NCBI GenBank assembly: GCA_045535305.1
Contig: JAZSLJ010000084.1
Location: forward strand, 1-39,974
DNA from: UBA1081 sp045535305
GTDB lineage: Bacteria; Bacillota; Clostridia; Oscillospirales; Acutalibacteraceae
Direction: 5' to 3'
DNA: 39,974 bases
Position 1 is the stretch's first letter, and the number at the start of each line of letters is the position of its first letter. The notes under the pieces are model-generated. The model searched no databases. It was not told the DNA's origin and saw only the letters and a program-made list of their open reading frames with translations. The position numbers and the translations under genes are program-made. This document shows, in pieces, positions 1 through 7,884 of the stretch.

Positions 1-937
1 CGTCAAGTGCAGGTATGGGAAGAAGATTGAACACACCGACATTTATTGATATAAGAGCCATGATGTAGATAATCATGTCAAAGCCTGTACCTGATGCAAC
101 TGCCTGTGATGTTGTCTCAGCGATAATTGATACGGTACCGACAGGTCCAGACAGGTCATTGAGACCGTAATGTCCCGTTACAAGGTCAAATAGTGTCAGC
201 CAGACAAGTCTTGCAATCGAAACAGTGTCTTTTGCGGCTGTAGTGATGACATTCAGGGGATTCTTTTCAACACCTACAATAATGAAATCAAAAATTATGA
301 TGTTGTGTCCGTTTTCTGCAGGCTTTGTTTCAAAATGCACATCTTTGAGTTCAACTTTTTCACCGTCACGGTCAACAAGAAAATCATGAATGCCGTCTTC
401 ATCTCTCTGCAGGGCATAACTTATGTCACGGCTTGAATAGATATTCGTGCCGTTGATTTTTTTGATTGTGTCACCCTCTTCAAGACCGTACTGTACACTT
501 GTGGCATTTTCATAGAAACTGTGAATCTGTGTTGTGCCGATAAGGTCATCCATACAGGTAAGAATGGTAACAAAAATAAAGCCTAAAATAAGGTTCATTA
601 TTGCACCTGCGGCAACAATTATAAATTTTTTCCACCATTTTTTATTACAGAACGCATTTTCATCCTGTGATTCCTCATCTTCACCTTCCATACTTACATA
701 ACCGCCTATCGGTAAGCAGCGCAGTGAATATTGAGTTTCACCTTTTTTCTTTTTGAATATGGCAGGTCCCATACCCAATGAAAACTCATTTACTTTTACT
801 TTAAAAAGCTTTGCAGATAAAAAGTGTCCGAGTTCGTGGATTGCAATAATAAGACCGAAGAAAAGTATAGCTATTATTACAGGCCATACCTTTCCCCATA
901 TTGCAGCAATATCTATGGAAAGAGGAATAATACTCAA
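1..937 (-). CDS. rseP: RseP/RasP-type site-2 metalloprotease (M50), C-terminus cut by window edge
   Basis: Intramembrane zinc metalloprotease of the M50 family. It cleaves membrane-embedded anti-sigma factors or signal-peptide remnants in the inner membrane. Seen: the zinc-binding HELGH motif in the first hydrophobic segment (around 825-840), a PDZ domain in the middle (around 350-550, with GLEEGD and a following internal hydrophobic region), and the second metal-ligand motif NLLPIPALD reading into the left edge. The last part, including the final helix, lies outside the window. No in-frame ATG exists. Two TTG codons are possible: 935-937, which has AAAGGA about 9 bases upstream, and 944-946, which overlaps the dxr stop codon as TTGA. 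I chose 937 for its spacing. It is the last gene of the pyrH operon as seen here, coupled to dxr. Family assignment is firm; the start is uncertain. Confidence 0.93.
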   Translation of the reverse strand, partial: MSIIPLSIDIAAIWGKVWPVIIAILFFGLIIAIHELGHFLSAKLFKVKVNEFSLGMGPAIFKKKKGETQYSLRCLPIGGYVSMEGEDEESQDENAFCNKKWWKKFIIVAAGAIMNLILGFIFVTILTCMDDLIGTTQIHSFYENATSVQYGLEEGDTIKKINGTNIYSSRDISYALQRDEDGIHDFLVDRDGEKVELKDVHFETKPAENGHNIIIFDFIIVGVEKNPLNVITTAAKDTVSIARLVWLTLFDLVTGHYGLNDLSGPVGTVSIIAETTSQAVASGTGFDMIIYIMALISINVGVFNLLPIPALD

Positions 938-942
938 ATTTT

Positions 943-2097
943 TCAATCCTTTCGTGAAACTGCAGATATAATTGCTTCGCGCACAGTTTTGTCAGCTTCA
1001 TCAATATCATCAACAGTAAAAATATCTTTTTTACTTGCGGCAGATGCACCTTCAAGTATAAGGTCGGGTATATCATTGAATTTAACCTTACCGTTGCGGA
1101 AAAGTGCGTTTACTTCTTCGTTTGCACTGTTAACTGCCGCAGGCATAAGACCGCCTTGCTTTATTGCATCTCTGCATATGTTAATACAACGGAATGTATC
1201 ATAATCGGGCTTGTAGAAAGTAAGCTTTGCAAGTGATGCAAAATCAATTTCATCAACAGGGGATTCATATCTTTCGGGATAAGTCAGCGCATACTGAATC
1301 GGAATACGCATATCGGGCAATCCCAACTGTGCAATTACTGAGTTGTCGTTATATTCAATCATTGAGTGAACGATGCTTTCTCTGTGAACAATAATATCTA
1401 TCATATCGGGACTTACATCAAAGAGCCATACCGCCTCAATAAGCTCAAGACCTTTGTTGAACATTGTTGCAGAGTCAATGGTGATTTTTGCTCCCATACT
1501 CCAATTCGGATGCTTGAGTGCGTCAGCTGCTGTAACATTTTCTAATTCAGCTTTTGTTTTGCCGAAGAACGGTCCGCCTGATGCTGTCAAAATAATTTTC
1601 TTTAATGCTTTATTGGTAGGATTACCCTGAATACATTGGAAAATTGCAGAATGTTCACTGTCAACGGGAAGAATGGAGACATTGTTGTTTTTTGCGGCGT
1701 CTGTTACAAGCTGACCGCCTGCAACAAGGGATTCCTTGTTTGCAAGAGCTAAGTTTTTACCTGCATTAATAACGGCAAGTGTCGGTCTCAGACCTGCCAT
1801 ACCTACAATAGAGTTAATAACTGTGTCCGCATCTGTTTCAGATGCACATTCACAGATTCCCTCAACACCTGAAAGAACTTTTATATTAGTGTCTTTTAAT
1901 GCAATTTTTAATTTTTTTGCATCTTCTTCATTATAAAGAGCAACCATTTCGGGCTTTAAAAGCCTTGCCTGTTCTTCAAGGAGTTTTGCGTTTGAATGTG
2001 CAGTCAGTGCCGTTACTTTATATCCGTGTTTCTGTGCAACATCAATGGATTGTGTGCCTATTGAACCTGTTGAACCGAGAATTGCAATTTTTTTCAT
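943..2097 (-). CDS. dxr: 1-deoxy-D-xylulose-5-phosphate reductoisomerase
   Basis: DXR converts 1-deoxy-D-xylulose 5-phosphate to 2-C-methyl-D-erythritol 4-phosphate with NADPH, the first committed step of the MEP isoprenoid pathway in the cytoplasm. Seen: the N-terminal nucleotide-binding loop ILGSTGSIG, LANKESLV, the active-site region with PVDSEHSAIFQC, and ILTASGGPFF. The 384-residue length is normal for the family. An in-frame GTG nine bases upstream (2104-2106) would add three residues; the ATG at 2097 is preferred because family members begin MKK-IAILGSTGSIG. The ribosome binding site lies at the end of cdsA, two bases beyond the upstream start candidate, and the gene end overlaps or abuts rseP, so it is translated within the operon. 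Its neighbour uppS uses the isoprenoid product, which makes the cluster functionally coherent. Confidence 0.97.
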   Translation of the reverse strand: MKKIAILGSTGSIGTQSIDVAQKHGYKVTALTAHSNAKLLEEQARLLKPEMVALYNEEDAKKLKIALKDTNIKVLSGVEGICECASETDADTVINSIVGMAGLRPTLAVINAGKNLALANKESLVAGGQLVTDAAKNNNVSILPVDSEHSAIFQCIQGNPTNKALKKIILTASGGPFFGKTKAELENVTAADALKHPNWSMGAKITIDSATMFNKGLELIEAVWLFDVSPDMIDIIVHRESIVHSMIEYNDNSVIAQLGLPDMRIPIQYALTYPERYESPVDEIDFASLAKLTFYKPDYDTFRCINICRDAIKQGGLMPAAVNSANEEVNALFRNGKVKFNDIPDLILEGASAASKKDIFTVDDIDEADKTVREAIISAVSRKD

Positions 2098-2108
2098 AGT
2101 TATCACCG

Positions 2109-2945
2109 TTAAATATTAATGAGATATACCGCCGCGTAAAGAGTTGGAAGTACAAACAGTAAACTGTCTGCTCTGTCCATAATACCGCCATGTCCGGGGA
2201 GGAGCTTGCCGAAATCCTTAACGCCGTGATTTCTTTTAATAACGGAAGCGGAGAGGTCGCCGAACATACTTATTACGGAAAGTATTACACTTATAATAAC
2301 GATCTGCCACCACTCAATAGTATGAACGGTAAAAAAGAATTTATCGAAAACAAAGAATAATGCAGTATTTAATATAACCTCACCCACAATACCGCCGATT
2401 GCACCTTCAACAGTCTTTTTAGGACTGATTTTGGGGCAAAGCTTGTGTTTGCCGAATTTTCTGCCAACAAAATATGCGAATGTATCTGTCATCCACGCGG
2501 AAAAAACCGCAAGGAAAATAAAAAATACACCTGTTGCTTTAGTATATGTGTAGGGATAGCGTATATATATGTCTCGTAAAAGAATACCCATAGAAAATGA
2601 GCAGGGGATTGCAAGAGTTGCAAAAAGAGCAGTAACAACATCATTAAATGTTGTTTTTTTATGCATGAGTACCATAATCATCAGATATGCAATAATGTAG
2701 ATTATTATAACGGGCATAACCGGAATTTCGATGTTATAATGCATCAAAAAAGGTATACACGCCGCAGTTAAGCAGCTGATTGCTGTTAAAACTTTGTTTT
2801 TACCGCCTGTTGCTTTTATAATTTCGTGAACGGCTATTGCACCGGCAATTGCAAATAATACGGCAAAAAGCGGTGTGTGCATAAATATAAAACAGGGGAG
2901 TATTACTAAAATACCAATTACAGAGGTGATAATCCTTTTCTTCAT
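2109..2945 (-). CDS. cdsA: Phosphatidate cytidylyltransferase (CDP-diglyceride synthase)
   Basis: Integral membrane enzyme making CDP-diacylglycerol from phosphatidate and CTP, the branch point for phospholipid synthesis. Seen: 278 residues, mostly hydrophobic with about eight membrane segments. The C-terminal CTP-transferase signature is clear: SASVIKRNHGVKDF followed by LPGHGGIMDRADS. The start ATG at 2945 has a GGAG ribosome binding site about eight bases upstream. It sits between uppS and dxr in the standard Firmicute order. A 9-bp hairpin lies in the uppS-cdsA gap. Confidence 0.96.
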   Translation of the reverse strand: MKKRIITSVIGILVILPCFIFMHTPLFAVLFAIAGAIAVHEIIKATGGKNKVLTAISCLTAACIPFLMHYNIEIPVMPVIIIYIIAYLMIMVLMHKKTTFNDVVTALFATLAIPCSFSMGILLRDIYIRYPYTYTKATGVFFIFLAVFSAWMTDTFAYFVGRKFGKHKLCPKISPKKTVEGAIGGIVGEVILNTALFFVFDKFFFTVHTIEWWQIVIISVILSVISMFGDLSASVIKRNHGVKDFGKLLPGHGGIMDRADSLLFVLPTLYAAVYLINI

Positions 2946-2969
2946 TTATTTGTCTCCTAAGCAGTTTGA

Positions 2970-2993
2970 GCGGAATCTGAAAAAAGATTCCGC
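2970..2993 (-). other. Intercistronic hairpin between uppS and cdsA
   Basis: A perfect 9-bp inverted repeat (2970-2978 with 2985-2993, 6-base loop) lies in the 61-base gap between uppS and cdsA. It has no T run after the stem on the coding strand, so it is not a good terminator. It may be an mRNA processing or stability element that sets the relative dosage of the two cistrons; that is inference. Confidence 0.5.
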
Positions 2994-3006
2994 CTGAAAC
3001 TAAATA

Positions 3007-3744
3007 TTAAACTCCGCCGAAGCGTCTGTTTCTTTTTTCAAAGGCTCTGAGTGCATCGTTAAAATCATCCGTAGTGAAATCCGGCCACAGAATGTCGGAA
3101 AACCATAATTCGGAATATGCACTTTGCCATGTGAGGAAATTAGAAAGTCTGTACTCACCGCTCGGACGGATAATTAAATCCGGTTCGGGCTGATTTGCAG
3201 TATAAAGATAGTCGGAAATAAGCTTTTCGTCAATACTGTCAACGTTGATTGTGCCGTCGGAAACATTTTTCGCAATATTTTTAACGGCTGTTGCAATTTC
3301 GTGTCTGCCGCCATAATTTATTGCGATATTAAGCGTTAATTTCGACTGATTTTCAGTAAGCTTTTCAGTATAATCCATAAGAGCAAGAAGCTCGGGTGAA
3401 ATTCCGTTTCTGTCGCCGATAAATTTCAGCCTTATGCCTTTTTGGATATTTTCATCAATTCTTTCAATTACTTCCTGCAAATAACTTGCAAAAAGTTCCA
3501 TTATGGCATTAACTTCCATCTCGGGGCGTCTCCAGTTTTCGGTAGAAAATGCATAAAACGTAACATACTTGATTCCCAAGTCGCCTGCATATTCACCGAT
3601 TCTTCTGAAATTTTTTGCACCCTCTTTATGGCCTTCACTTCTGGGAAGACCTCTCTGCTTTGCCCATCTTCCGTTTCCGTCCATTATAAAGCCGACGTGT
3701 TGGGGCAGAACGGAAAATTCCGGCAGTGATTTTTTGTCAGACAT
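3007..3744 (-). CDS. uppS: Isoprenyl transferase (undecaprenyl diphosphate synthase)
   Basis: Cis-prenyltransferase that extends farnesyl diphosphate with isopentenyl diphosphate to form the C55 lipid carrier for cell-wall precursors. Seen: the N-terminal FIMDGNGRWA motif with the catalytic Asp, SEGHKEGA, YAFSTENW, NYGGR and the C-terminal RPSGEYRLSNFL and ELWFSDILWPDF signatures. At 245 residues it is full length. The ATG is one base after the frr stop codon, and its GGAG ribosome binding site lies inside the end of frr. Translation of uppS may therefore be sensitive to ribosomes finishing frr, which matters given the interruption in that gene. Confidence 0.97.
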   Translation of the reverse strand: MSDKKSLPEFSVLPQHVGFIMDGNGRWAKQRGLPRSEGHKEGAKNFRRIGEYAGDLGIKYVTFYAFSTENWRRPEMEVNAIMELFASYLQEVIERIDENIQKGIRLKFIGDRNGISPELLALMDYTEKLTENQSKLTLNIAINYGGRHEIATAVKNIAKNVSDGTINVDSIDEKLISDYLYTANQPEPDLIIRPSGEYRLSNFLTWQSAYSELWFSDILWPDFTTDDFNDALRAFEKRNRRFGGV

Positions 3745-3745
3745 A

Positions 3746-4306
3746 TCAGATCTCCATTATTTCAGCAGATTTTGCTTTTTCTATTGTTTCAATCTGCTTA
3801 ATAAAATCGTCTGTGATCTTCTGGATTTTATCTTCAGCAATTTTCTGATCGTCTTCTGTGATTTCAGAACCTTTTTTCATAGCCTTGATCTTATCCATAG
3901 CATCTCTTCTTAACTGACGGATAGCAACTTTTGCATCTTCAGCAATTTTTGCAATATCCTTTGTAAGCTGTTTTCTTCTGTCTTCGGTAAGAGGGGGGAA
4001 GTTAAGTCTGATAACAGCACCGTCGTTCTGAGGATTAATACCAAGGTCAGATGTCTGGATTGCTTTGCAGATAAGTGTAAGAGCAGATTTATCTTAGGGC
4101 TGAATAATAAGAGTTCTTGTATCAGCGTTAGAAATACTTGCCATCTGAGCGATGGGAGTGGGTGTGCCGTAGTAATCAGCCTGAATTTTATCAAGTACCT
4201 TTGCACTTGCTCTGCCTGCTCTGATTGAATCGTATTCAGAATGAAGAGAATTTATAGTTTTTGTCATTCTCTCTTTGGTTTTTTCATAAAGTTCTTTAAG
4301 TTCCAT
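3746..4306 (-). pseudogene. frr: Ribosome recycling factor gene interrupted by an in-frame TAA at codon 71
   Basis: RRF, with EF-G, splits post-termination ribosomes and is normally essential. The first 70 codons read as a clear RRF N-terminus (MELKELYEKT, IRAGRASAKVLDKI, ADTRTLIIQP). Codon 71 is TAA (4094-4096). Reading on in the same frame, the rest is a perfect RRF: SDLGINPQNDGAVIRL, PPLTEDRRKQL, AIRQLRRDAMDKIK, ending at a TGA at 3746. Total length is 186 codons, the usual size. The stop replaces the aromatic residue after IQP (Phe, Tyr or Trp in relatives). TAT or TAC to TAA is one base change. No other lesion is seen, so this is a very recent mutation, a sequencing error, or recoding. 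TAA is the ordinary stop of many neighbouring genes, so it is not globally reassigned. The ribosome binding site GGAGG lies eight bases before the ATG. Confidence 0.93.
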
Positions 4307-4362
4307 AATGCGAACCTCCGTAAATAATTTTTATTGAGTATATTTTATAATATTTTTTTAAA

Positions 4363-5070
4363 TCAGTCAAGAATAAGTGTGCCGATATTTTCGCCTGTAA
4401 CAGCTTTAAAAATATTTGACGGATCCTGAAGGTTGAATACAAGAATAGGAATATTGTTGTCCTTGCAAAGCGCAGCGGCTGTGCTGTCCATAACACCGTA
4501 ACCTTTTTCAACTATTTCCGCATGAGTAAGAGTGTCAAATTTTACAGCATCATCAAACTTGTTGGGGTCTTTATTGTAAACACCGTCAACATTTGTTGCT
4601 TTAAGCATAACATCAGCTTTTATTTCAGCAGCTCTTAATGATGCTGCTGTGTCTGTGCTGAAATAGGGTGAACCTGTACCGCAACCGAAAATAACAACTC
4701 TGCCTTTTTCAAAATGACGTATTGCCTTGTTTCTTATGTAGGGCTCTGCTATCTGACGCATTTCAATAGCAGTCTGAACTCTTACGGGTACTCCCATCTG
4801 TTCAAGTGTATCTGCAACAGCAAGCGCATTCATTGTTGTTGCAAGCATGCCGATGTGGTCAGCTCTTGTTCTGTCCATAGAACCGCTTGAACGGCCTCTC
4901 CAGAAATTGCCGCCGCCGACAACAATGCCGATTTCTGTTCCGATTTCAGCGCAGGCTTTTATAACTTCACAAACACTTGCAACAGTGTCGAAATCAATAC
5001 CCTGCTTTTTATCGCCGGCAAGTACCTCTCCGCTTAATTTAAGCAGAATACGGTTAAACTTCTTTTCCAT
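4363..5070 (-). CDS. pyrH: UMP kinase
   Basis: Bacterial-type uridylate kinase of the amino-acid kinase fold, phosphorylating UMP to UDP with ATP; usually hexameric and allosterically controlled by GTP and UTP. Seen: LKLSGE near the N-terminus, GGGNFWRGR, the DHIGMLAT stretch, TGSPYFSTDTAA, and KATNVDGVYNKDP. The 235-residue length is standard. The start at 5070 has a GGAGG ribosome binding site, and a sigma-A type promoter lies upstream. It is the first gene of the pyrH-frr-uppS-cdsA-dxr-rseP operon. Confidence 0.97.
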   Translation of the reverse strand: MEKKFNRILLKLSGEVLAGDKKQGIDFDTVASVCEVIKACAEIGTEIGIVVGGGNFWRGRSSGSMDRTRADHIGMLATTMNALAVADTLEQMGVPVRVQTAIEMRQIAEPYIRNKAIRHFEKGRVVIFGCGTGSPYFSTDTAASLRAAEIKADVMLKATNVDGVYNKDPNKFDDAVKFDTLTHAEIVEKGYGVMDSTAAALCKDNNIPILVFNLQDPSNIFKAVTGENIGTLILD

Positions 5071-5105
5071 ATTATATTACCTCCGTTTAATTGCACTTTT
5101 TTATC

Positions 5106-5134
5106 ATTTTACAATATTTTAGTGCAACTGTAAA
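5106..5134 (-). promoter_or_regulatory. Promoter of the pyrH operon
   Basis: On the minus strand TTTACA (5129-5134) and TAAAAT (5106-5111) are separated by exactly 17 bases, about 35 bases before the pyrH start. The promoter is back-to-back with that of the NahK-like gene. Confidence 0.65.
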
Positions 5135-5142
5135 GAGTTATA

Positions 5143-5171
5143 TTGACTAAATCAAAAAAAAAGTATATAAT
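5143..5171 (+). promoter_or_regulatory. Promoter of the NahK-like kinase gene
   Basis: TTGACT (5143-5148), a 17-base spacer, and a perfect TATAAT (5166-5171). The ribosome binding site AAAGGA and ATG at 5203 follow. This places the true gene start at 5203, because the upstream in-frame TTG is part of the -35 box. Confidence 0.8.
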
Positions 5172-5202
5172 CTTTTTAAATCAGTACGAAAGGAATCGAA
5201 TA

Positions 5203-6330
5203 ATGAAAGATTTAAATGATAAATTGCCCGAAACAATGGACGAAATATGTTCAGCGTACGGAATAAAAACAGTTGATGAATGGGAGATGCTTCATTACGG
5301 ACTCATCAACAGGACTTATTCAATAGAGTTTACAAATTCTGAAAACGTCAGAATAAAATGGCTTTTGCAGAATATCAATACTAATGTTTTTAAAATGCCG
5401 ATGGAACTTATGGATAACGTTGTTCGTGTAACAAGTTTCTTGCGCGATAAAATTTCTCAGGAGGGCGGCGACCCGTCAAGAGAAACCCTTACAGTGCAGA
5501 TGACAATTGACGGCAAAAACTGTTTTGTGGACAGCGAGGGCAAATGCTGGAGAATGTATAACTATGTGGAAAATGCATTTTCATATAATTCAATAGAAAG
5601 CCCCGAACTTTTTTACAGGGCAGGTGCATCATTCGGTAAATTTCAGGCACAGCTTGCAGATTTCCCCATTGATACTCTTTACGAAACAATTCCCGATTTT
5701 CACCATACATACAAAAGATTGCTTAATCTTAAAGCGGCTGAAGAAAAAAATGCTTCCGGCAGAGCAAAAAACGTAAGTGCAGAGCTTGAATTTGCATATG
5801 CCCATGAAGCAGACACAAAAAAGGTTATTGAGCTTATCGCCGCAGGTGAAATTCCTGTAAGAGTTACACATAATGACACAAAGCTCAACAATATTATGTT
5901 TGACAGTGCTACAAAAGCTCCCGTATGTGTTGTAGACCTTGATACCGTTATGCCTGGCTCAGCACTTTATGATTTCGGTGATGCAATCCGTTTCGGTGCA
6001 AGTACCGCTGCTGAAGATGAAAAGGATCTTTCAAAAGTAAGTATGGATATTACTCTTTATGAGCAGTATGTGAAAGGTTATCTTTCAACAGCAGGTAAGA
6101 GCCTTAATGCAAAAGAAATTGAGTTGCTTCCTTTCTCTGCAATTCTTCTTACACTTGAATGCGGTATGAGATTCCTTACTGATTATATTGACGGTGATGT
6201 GTATTTTGGTACAAATTATCCCGAGCATAATCTTGACCGTTGCCATACTCAGTTTAAGCTTGTTGCTGATATGGAAGAAAAGCTTGATGAGATGATAAGA
6301 ATTACAAATGAAGCTTTTGCTTCTATTTGA
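5203..6330 (+). CDS. Aminoglycoside-phosphotransferase-fold kinase, NahK-like (N-acetylhexosamine 1-kinase type)
   Basis: A 375-residue cytoplasmic kinase of the APH/choline-kinase fold. Seen: the GLINRTYSIEF nucleotide-binding strand region (around 33-43), LLQNINTNVF typical of the N-acetylhexosamine 1-kinase branch, the Brenner catalytic motif THNDTKLNN (around 222-230, Asp225), and the metal-binding DLDTV (245-249) followed by DFGDAIR. NahK-type enzymes phosphorylate GlcNAc or GalNAc at C1 in the lacto-N-biose and mucin-sugar salvage route. The exact sugar here is not decided by sequence, and no lacto-N-biose phosphorylase or epimerase lies nearby. The start is set by the promoter and ribosome binding site. 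It is followed 17 bases later by a membrane protein gene, probably co-transcribed. Confidence 0.85.
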   Translation: MKDLNDKLPETMDEICSAYGIKTVDEWEMLHYGLINRTYSIEFTNSENVRIKWLLQNINTNVFKMPMELMDNVVRVTSFLRDKISQEGGDPSRETLTVQMTIDGKNCFVDSEGKCWRMYNYVENAFSYNSIESPELFYRAGASFGKFQAQLADFPIDTLYETIPDFHHTYKRLLNLKAAEEKNASGRAKNVSAELEFAYAHEADTKKVIELIAAGEIPVRVTHNDTKLNNIMFDSATKAPVCVVDLDTVMPGSALYDFGDAIRFGASTAAEDEKDLSKVSMDITLYEQYVKGYLSTAGKSLNAKEIELLPFSAILLTLECGMRFLTDYIDGDVYFGTNYPEHNLDRCHTQFKLVADMEEKLDEMIRITNEAFASI

Positions 6331-6347
6331 TTGGCTGGTGAACTTGA

Positions 6348-7049
6348 ATGAAAAAAACTATTGATGCAAGATTACTCAGTTCAAAATCAAATACAAATTT
6401 TCTTGTAGCATCGATTTCTCTGGTAGCAAGTTCTGTAATGGCTAATTTTGCAAATGTATTCAACAGCAAATCTACCGTAATGTACATAGTCTGTACCTGT
6501 TTTATGGTAATAGCAAGTTTGATGACTTTTGTAATGACTGTCAAGGGATTCGGACTGTTTGAAAAACTTTGTATGCTGGATGATAAAAATGCAAACTACT
6601 TTCTTGGCAGAAAATTAAAGCGTTTAAGTATTTTCACCATTATTTTTCCATTTGTTTGTACACTTGCAGTATCTTTTGTATTTGTGCTTACATCGCAATA
6701 TGAATCAATGGAGAATCTTTCTGGTGCAGATATTACAGCAAAAAACAATCTGCTTGTAATAGCCGCTGTTTTCAGTATTTTAATGATGATATTTGATATT
6801 ACATTACCCTATATGATTTATCTGTTTAATATTCATAAATCATCAGGCGGCGACAATTTTGCATTACTTGTAGCTATAATAATGATTGTTCAGATTTCAA
6901 TTGCAAGTCTTAATGCAATCTATTCCGTAAAAGGTGCAGATATCAGCTTCCTTTCTTCATTTTCTGTTGTTCTTGATGTTATTGAAGGTTTGGCACTGAT
7001 GTTGTACTTTAAAAGAAACCAGAACAAATTGGCTGAAAATGCAGAATAA
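6348..7049 (+). CDS. Six-helix integral membrane protein, function unknown
   Basis: I do not recognise this 233-residue protein. It has about six hydrophobic segments: around residues 17-37, 43-63, 88-108, 127-155, 162-182 and 190-215. The N-terminus is short and basic and the C-terminus is a charged tail, so both ends are probably cytoplasmic. No enzymatic motif is visible. The ATG at 6348 has GGTGA a few bases upstream. It lies 17 bases after the NahK-like kinase with no promoter between, and a strong hairpin terminator follows, so the two form a two-gene unit. Confidence 0.75.
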   Translation: MKKTIDARLLSSKSNTNFLVASISLVASSVMANFANVFNSKSTVMYIVCTCFMVIASLMTFVMTVKGFGLFEKLCMLDDKNANYFLGRKLKRLSIFTIIFPFVCTLAVSFVFVLTSQYESMENLSGADITAKNNLLVIAAVFSILMMIFDITLPYMIYLFNIHKSSGGDNFALLVAIIMIVQISIASLNAIYSVKGADISFLSSFSVVLDVIEGLALMLYFKRNQNKLAENAE

Positions 7050-7063
7050 ATAAAATATTATAA

Positions 7064-7096
7064 CAAAAAAATCCGTACTGTTTTTGCAGTACGGAT
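7064..7096. terminator. Bidirectional intrinsic terminator
   Basis: A perfect 10-bp stem (7071-7080 with 7087-7096, 6-base loop) lies between convergent genes. Seven As precede it (7064-7070), giving a T run on the minus strand, so it is strongest for the isomerase gene; the plus side has a looser T-rich tail. Confidence 0.8.
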
Positions 7097-7101
7097 AAAT
7101 T

Positions 7102-7872
7102 TTATTTAAGAGTCAGCATATAATCAAAGCTCTCTTTGCTTGATTCCATAGCATTTACTGTCCAGTTGTTATCCTGTTCAAACATTATGTAGGGAATACC
7201 CATTTCTTTAGCAGTTTCGTAACAGGCATTCAAATCAACAACACCTTTGCCAAGCTCTGTAAATGCCCAGGGGTGCTCCTGACCTTCAACAGGATTATAG
7301 TCTTTAAAATGAAGAACTTTAACTCTGTCTTGCATCTTTTTAAGATATTCGGCAGGGTTTTCGCCTGCAATCTGCATCCACGCAACATCGGGAACAAACC
7401 AAAGAAGGTCTGCATCAAGCTCAAGCATTCTGTCAAGAATTGATTTACCGCCGTAAAGCTTTAAATCAAAATCGTGATTATGATATGCAAGATGCACGCC
7501 TCGTTCTCTCATACGCTTTGCAACAGGAATGAGGTCTGCAATAAACTTGTCAATACCTTCTTGAGTTCTTTCGTATTCACCGGGCATAGCACCAATTCCG
7601 AGACAATCGCAACCGAGTTTAAGGTGTTCATCAATAACTGCATCGGTTTCTTTTATCATTCTTTCAAATGATGTGTGTGTAACACATACAGTCATTTCAT
7701 ATTTCTTAACGATTTCAGCAAGCTCATTCCAATCTACTTTGCCGATTCCGGATATCTGAATATCTCTTACGCCGTGCTCGTAAAGCTCTTTAAGAGTTGA
7801 TTCAATATCTTCAATGGTTGTGCAATAATCTCTTAAAGTGTAAAGCTGAATACCGCATTTAATGTTGCTCAT
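7102..7872 (-). CDS. Sugar phosphate isomerase/epimerase family protein (xylose-isomerase-like TIM barrel)
   Basis: A 256-residue single-domain TIM barrel of the AP endonuclease 2/xylose isomerase-like superfamily. Seen: the IQLYTLRDY opening strand, YEHGVRDIQISG, HLAYHNHDFDLK with metal-ligand His and Asp candidates, WFVPDVAWMQIAG, VLHFKDY, and a C-terminal MFEQDN with the typical Glu ligand. Members isomerise or epimerise keto-sugars or inositols; the substrate cannot be read from sequence. The ATG at 7872 has an AGGAGG ribosome binding site. It is the second gene behind the secreted hydrolase, 12 bases away, which is compatible with the pair degrading an external compound, though this is only context. 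Confidence 0.85.
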   Translation of the reverse strand: MSNIKCGIQLYTLRDYCTTIEDIESTLKELYEHGVRDIQISGIGKVDWNELAEIVKKYEMTVCVTHTSFERMIKETDAVIDEHLKLGCDCLGIGAMPGEYERTQEGIDKFIADLIPVAKRMRERGVHLAYHNHDFDLKLYGGKSILDRMLELDADLLWFVPDVAWMQIAGENPAEYLKKMQDRVKVLHFKDYNPVEGQEHPWAFTELGKGVVDLNACYETAKEMGIPYIMFEQDNNWTVNAMESSKESFDYMLTLK

Positions 7873-7884
7873 ATTATGACCTCC

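Noticed and set aside
4094..4096. TAA reassigned as a sense codon in this organism
   Set aside because: metG, citrate synthase, pyrH-operon members and many others in the window end in TAA at their normal family length, so TAA is a working stop.
3910..4206. A separate 98-residue protein on the minus strand inside frr
   Set aside because: It is an out-of-frame reading of the frr sequence with no family features; the frr frame continues with full RRF motifs.
5091..5127. TTGCAC/GTGCAA inverted repeat upstream of pyrH as an operator
   Set aside because: Only six bases per arm with a long centre; easily chance in this AT-rich region.
5143..5202. Longer start of the NahK-like gene at 5143
   Set aside because: The TTG is part of the -35 box of a perfect promoter, and the ribosome binding site supports 5203.
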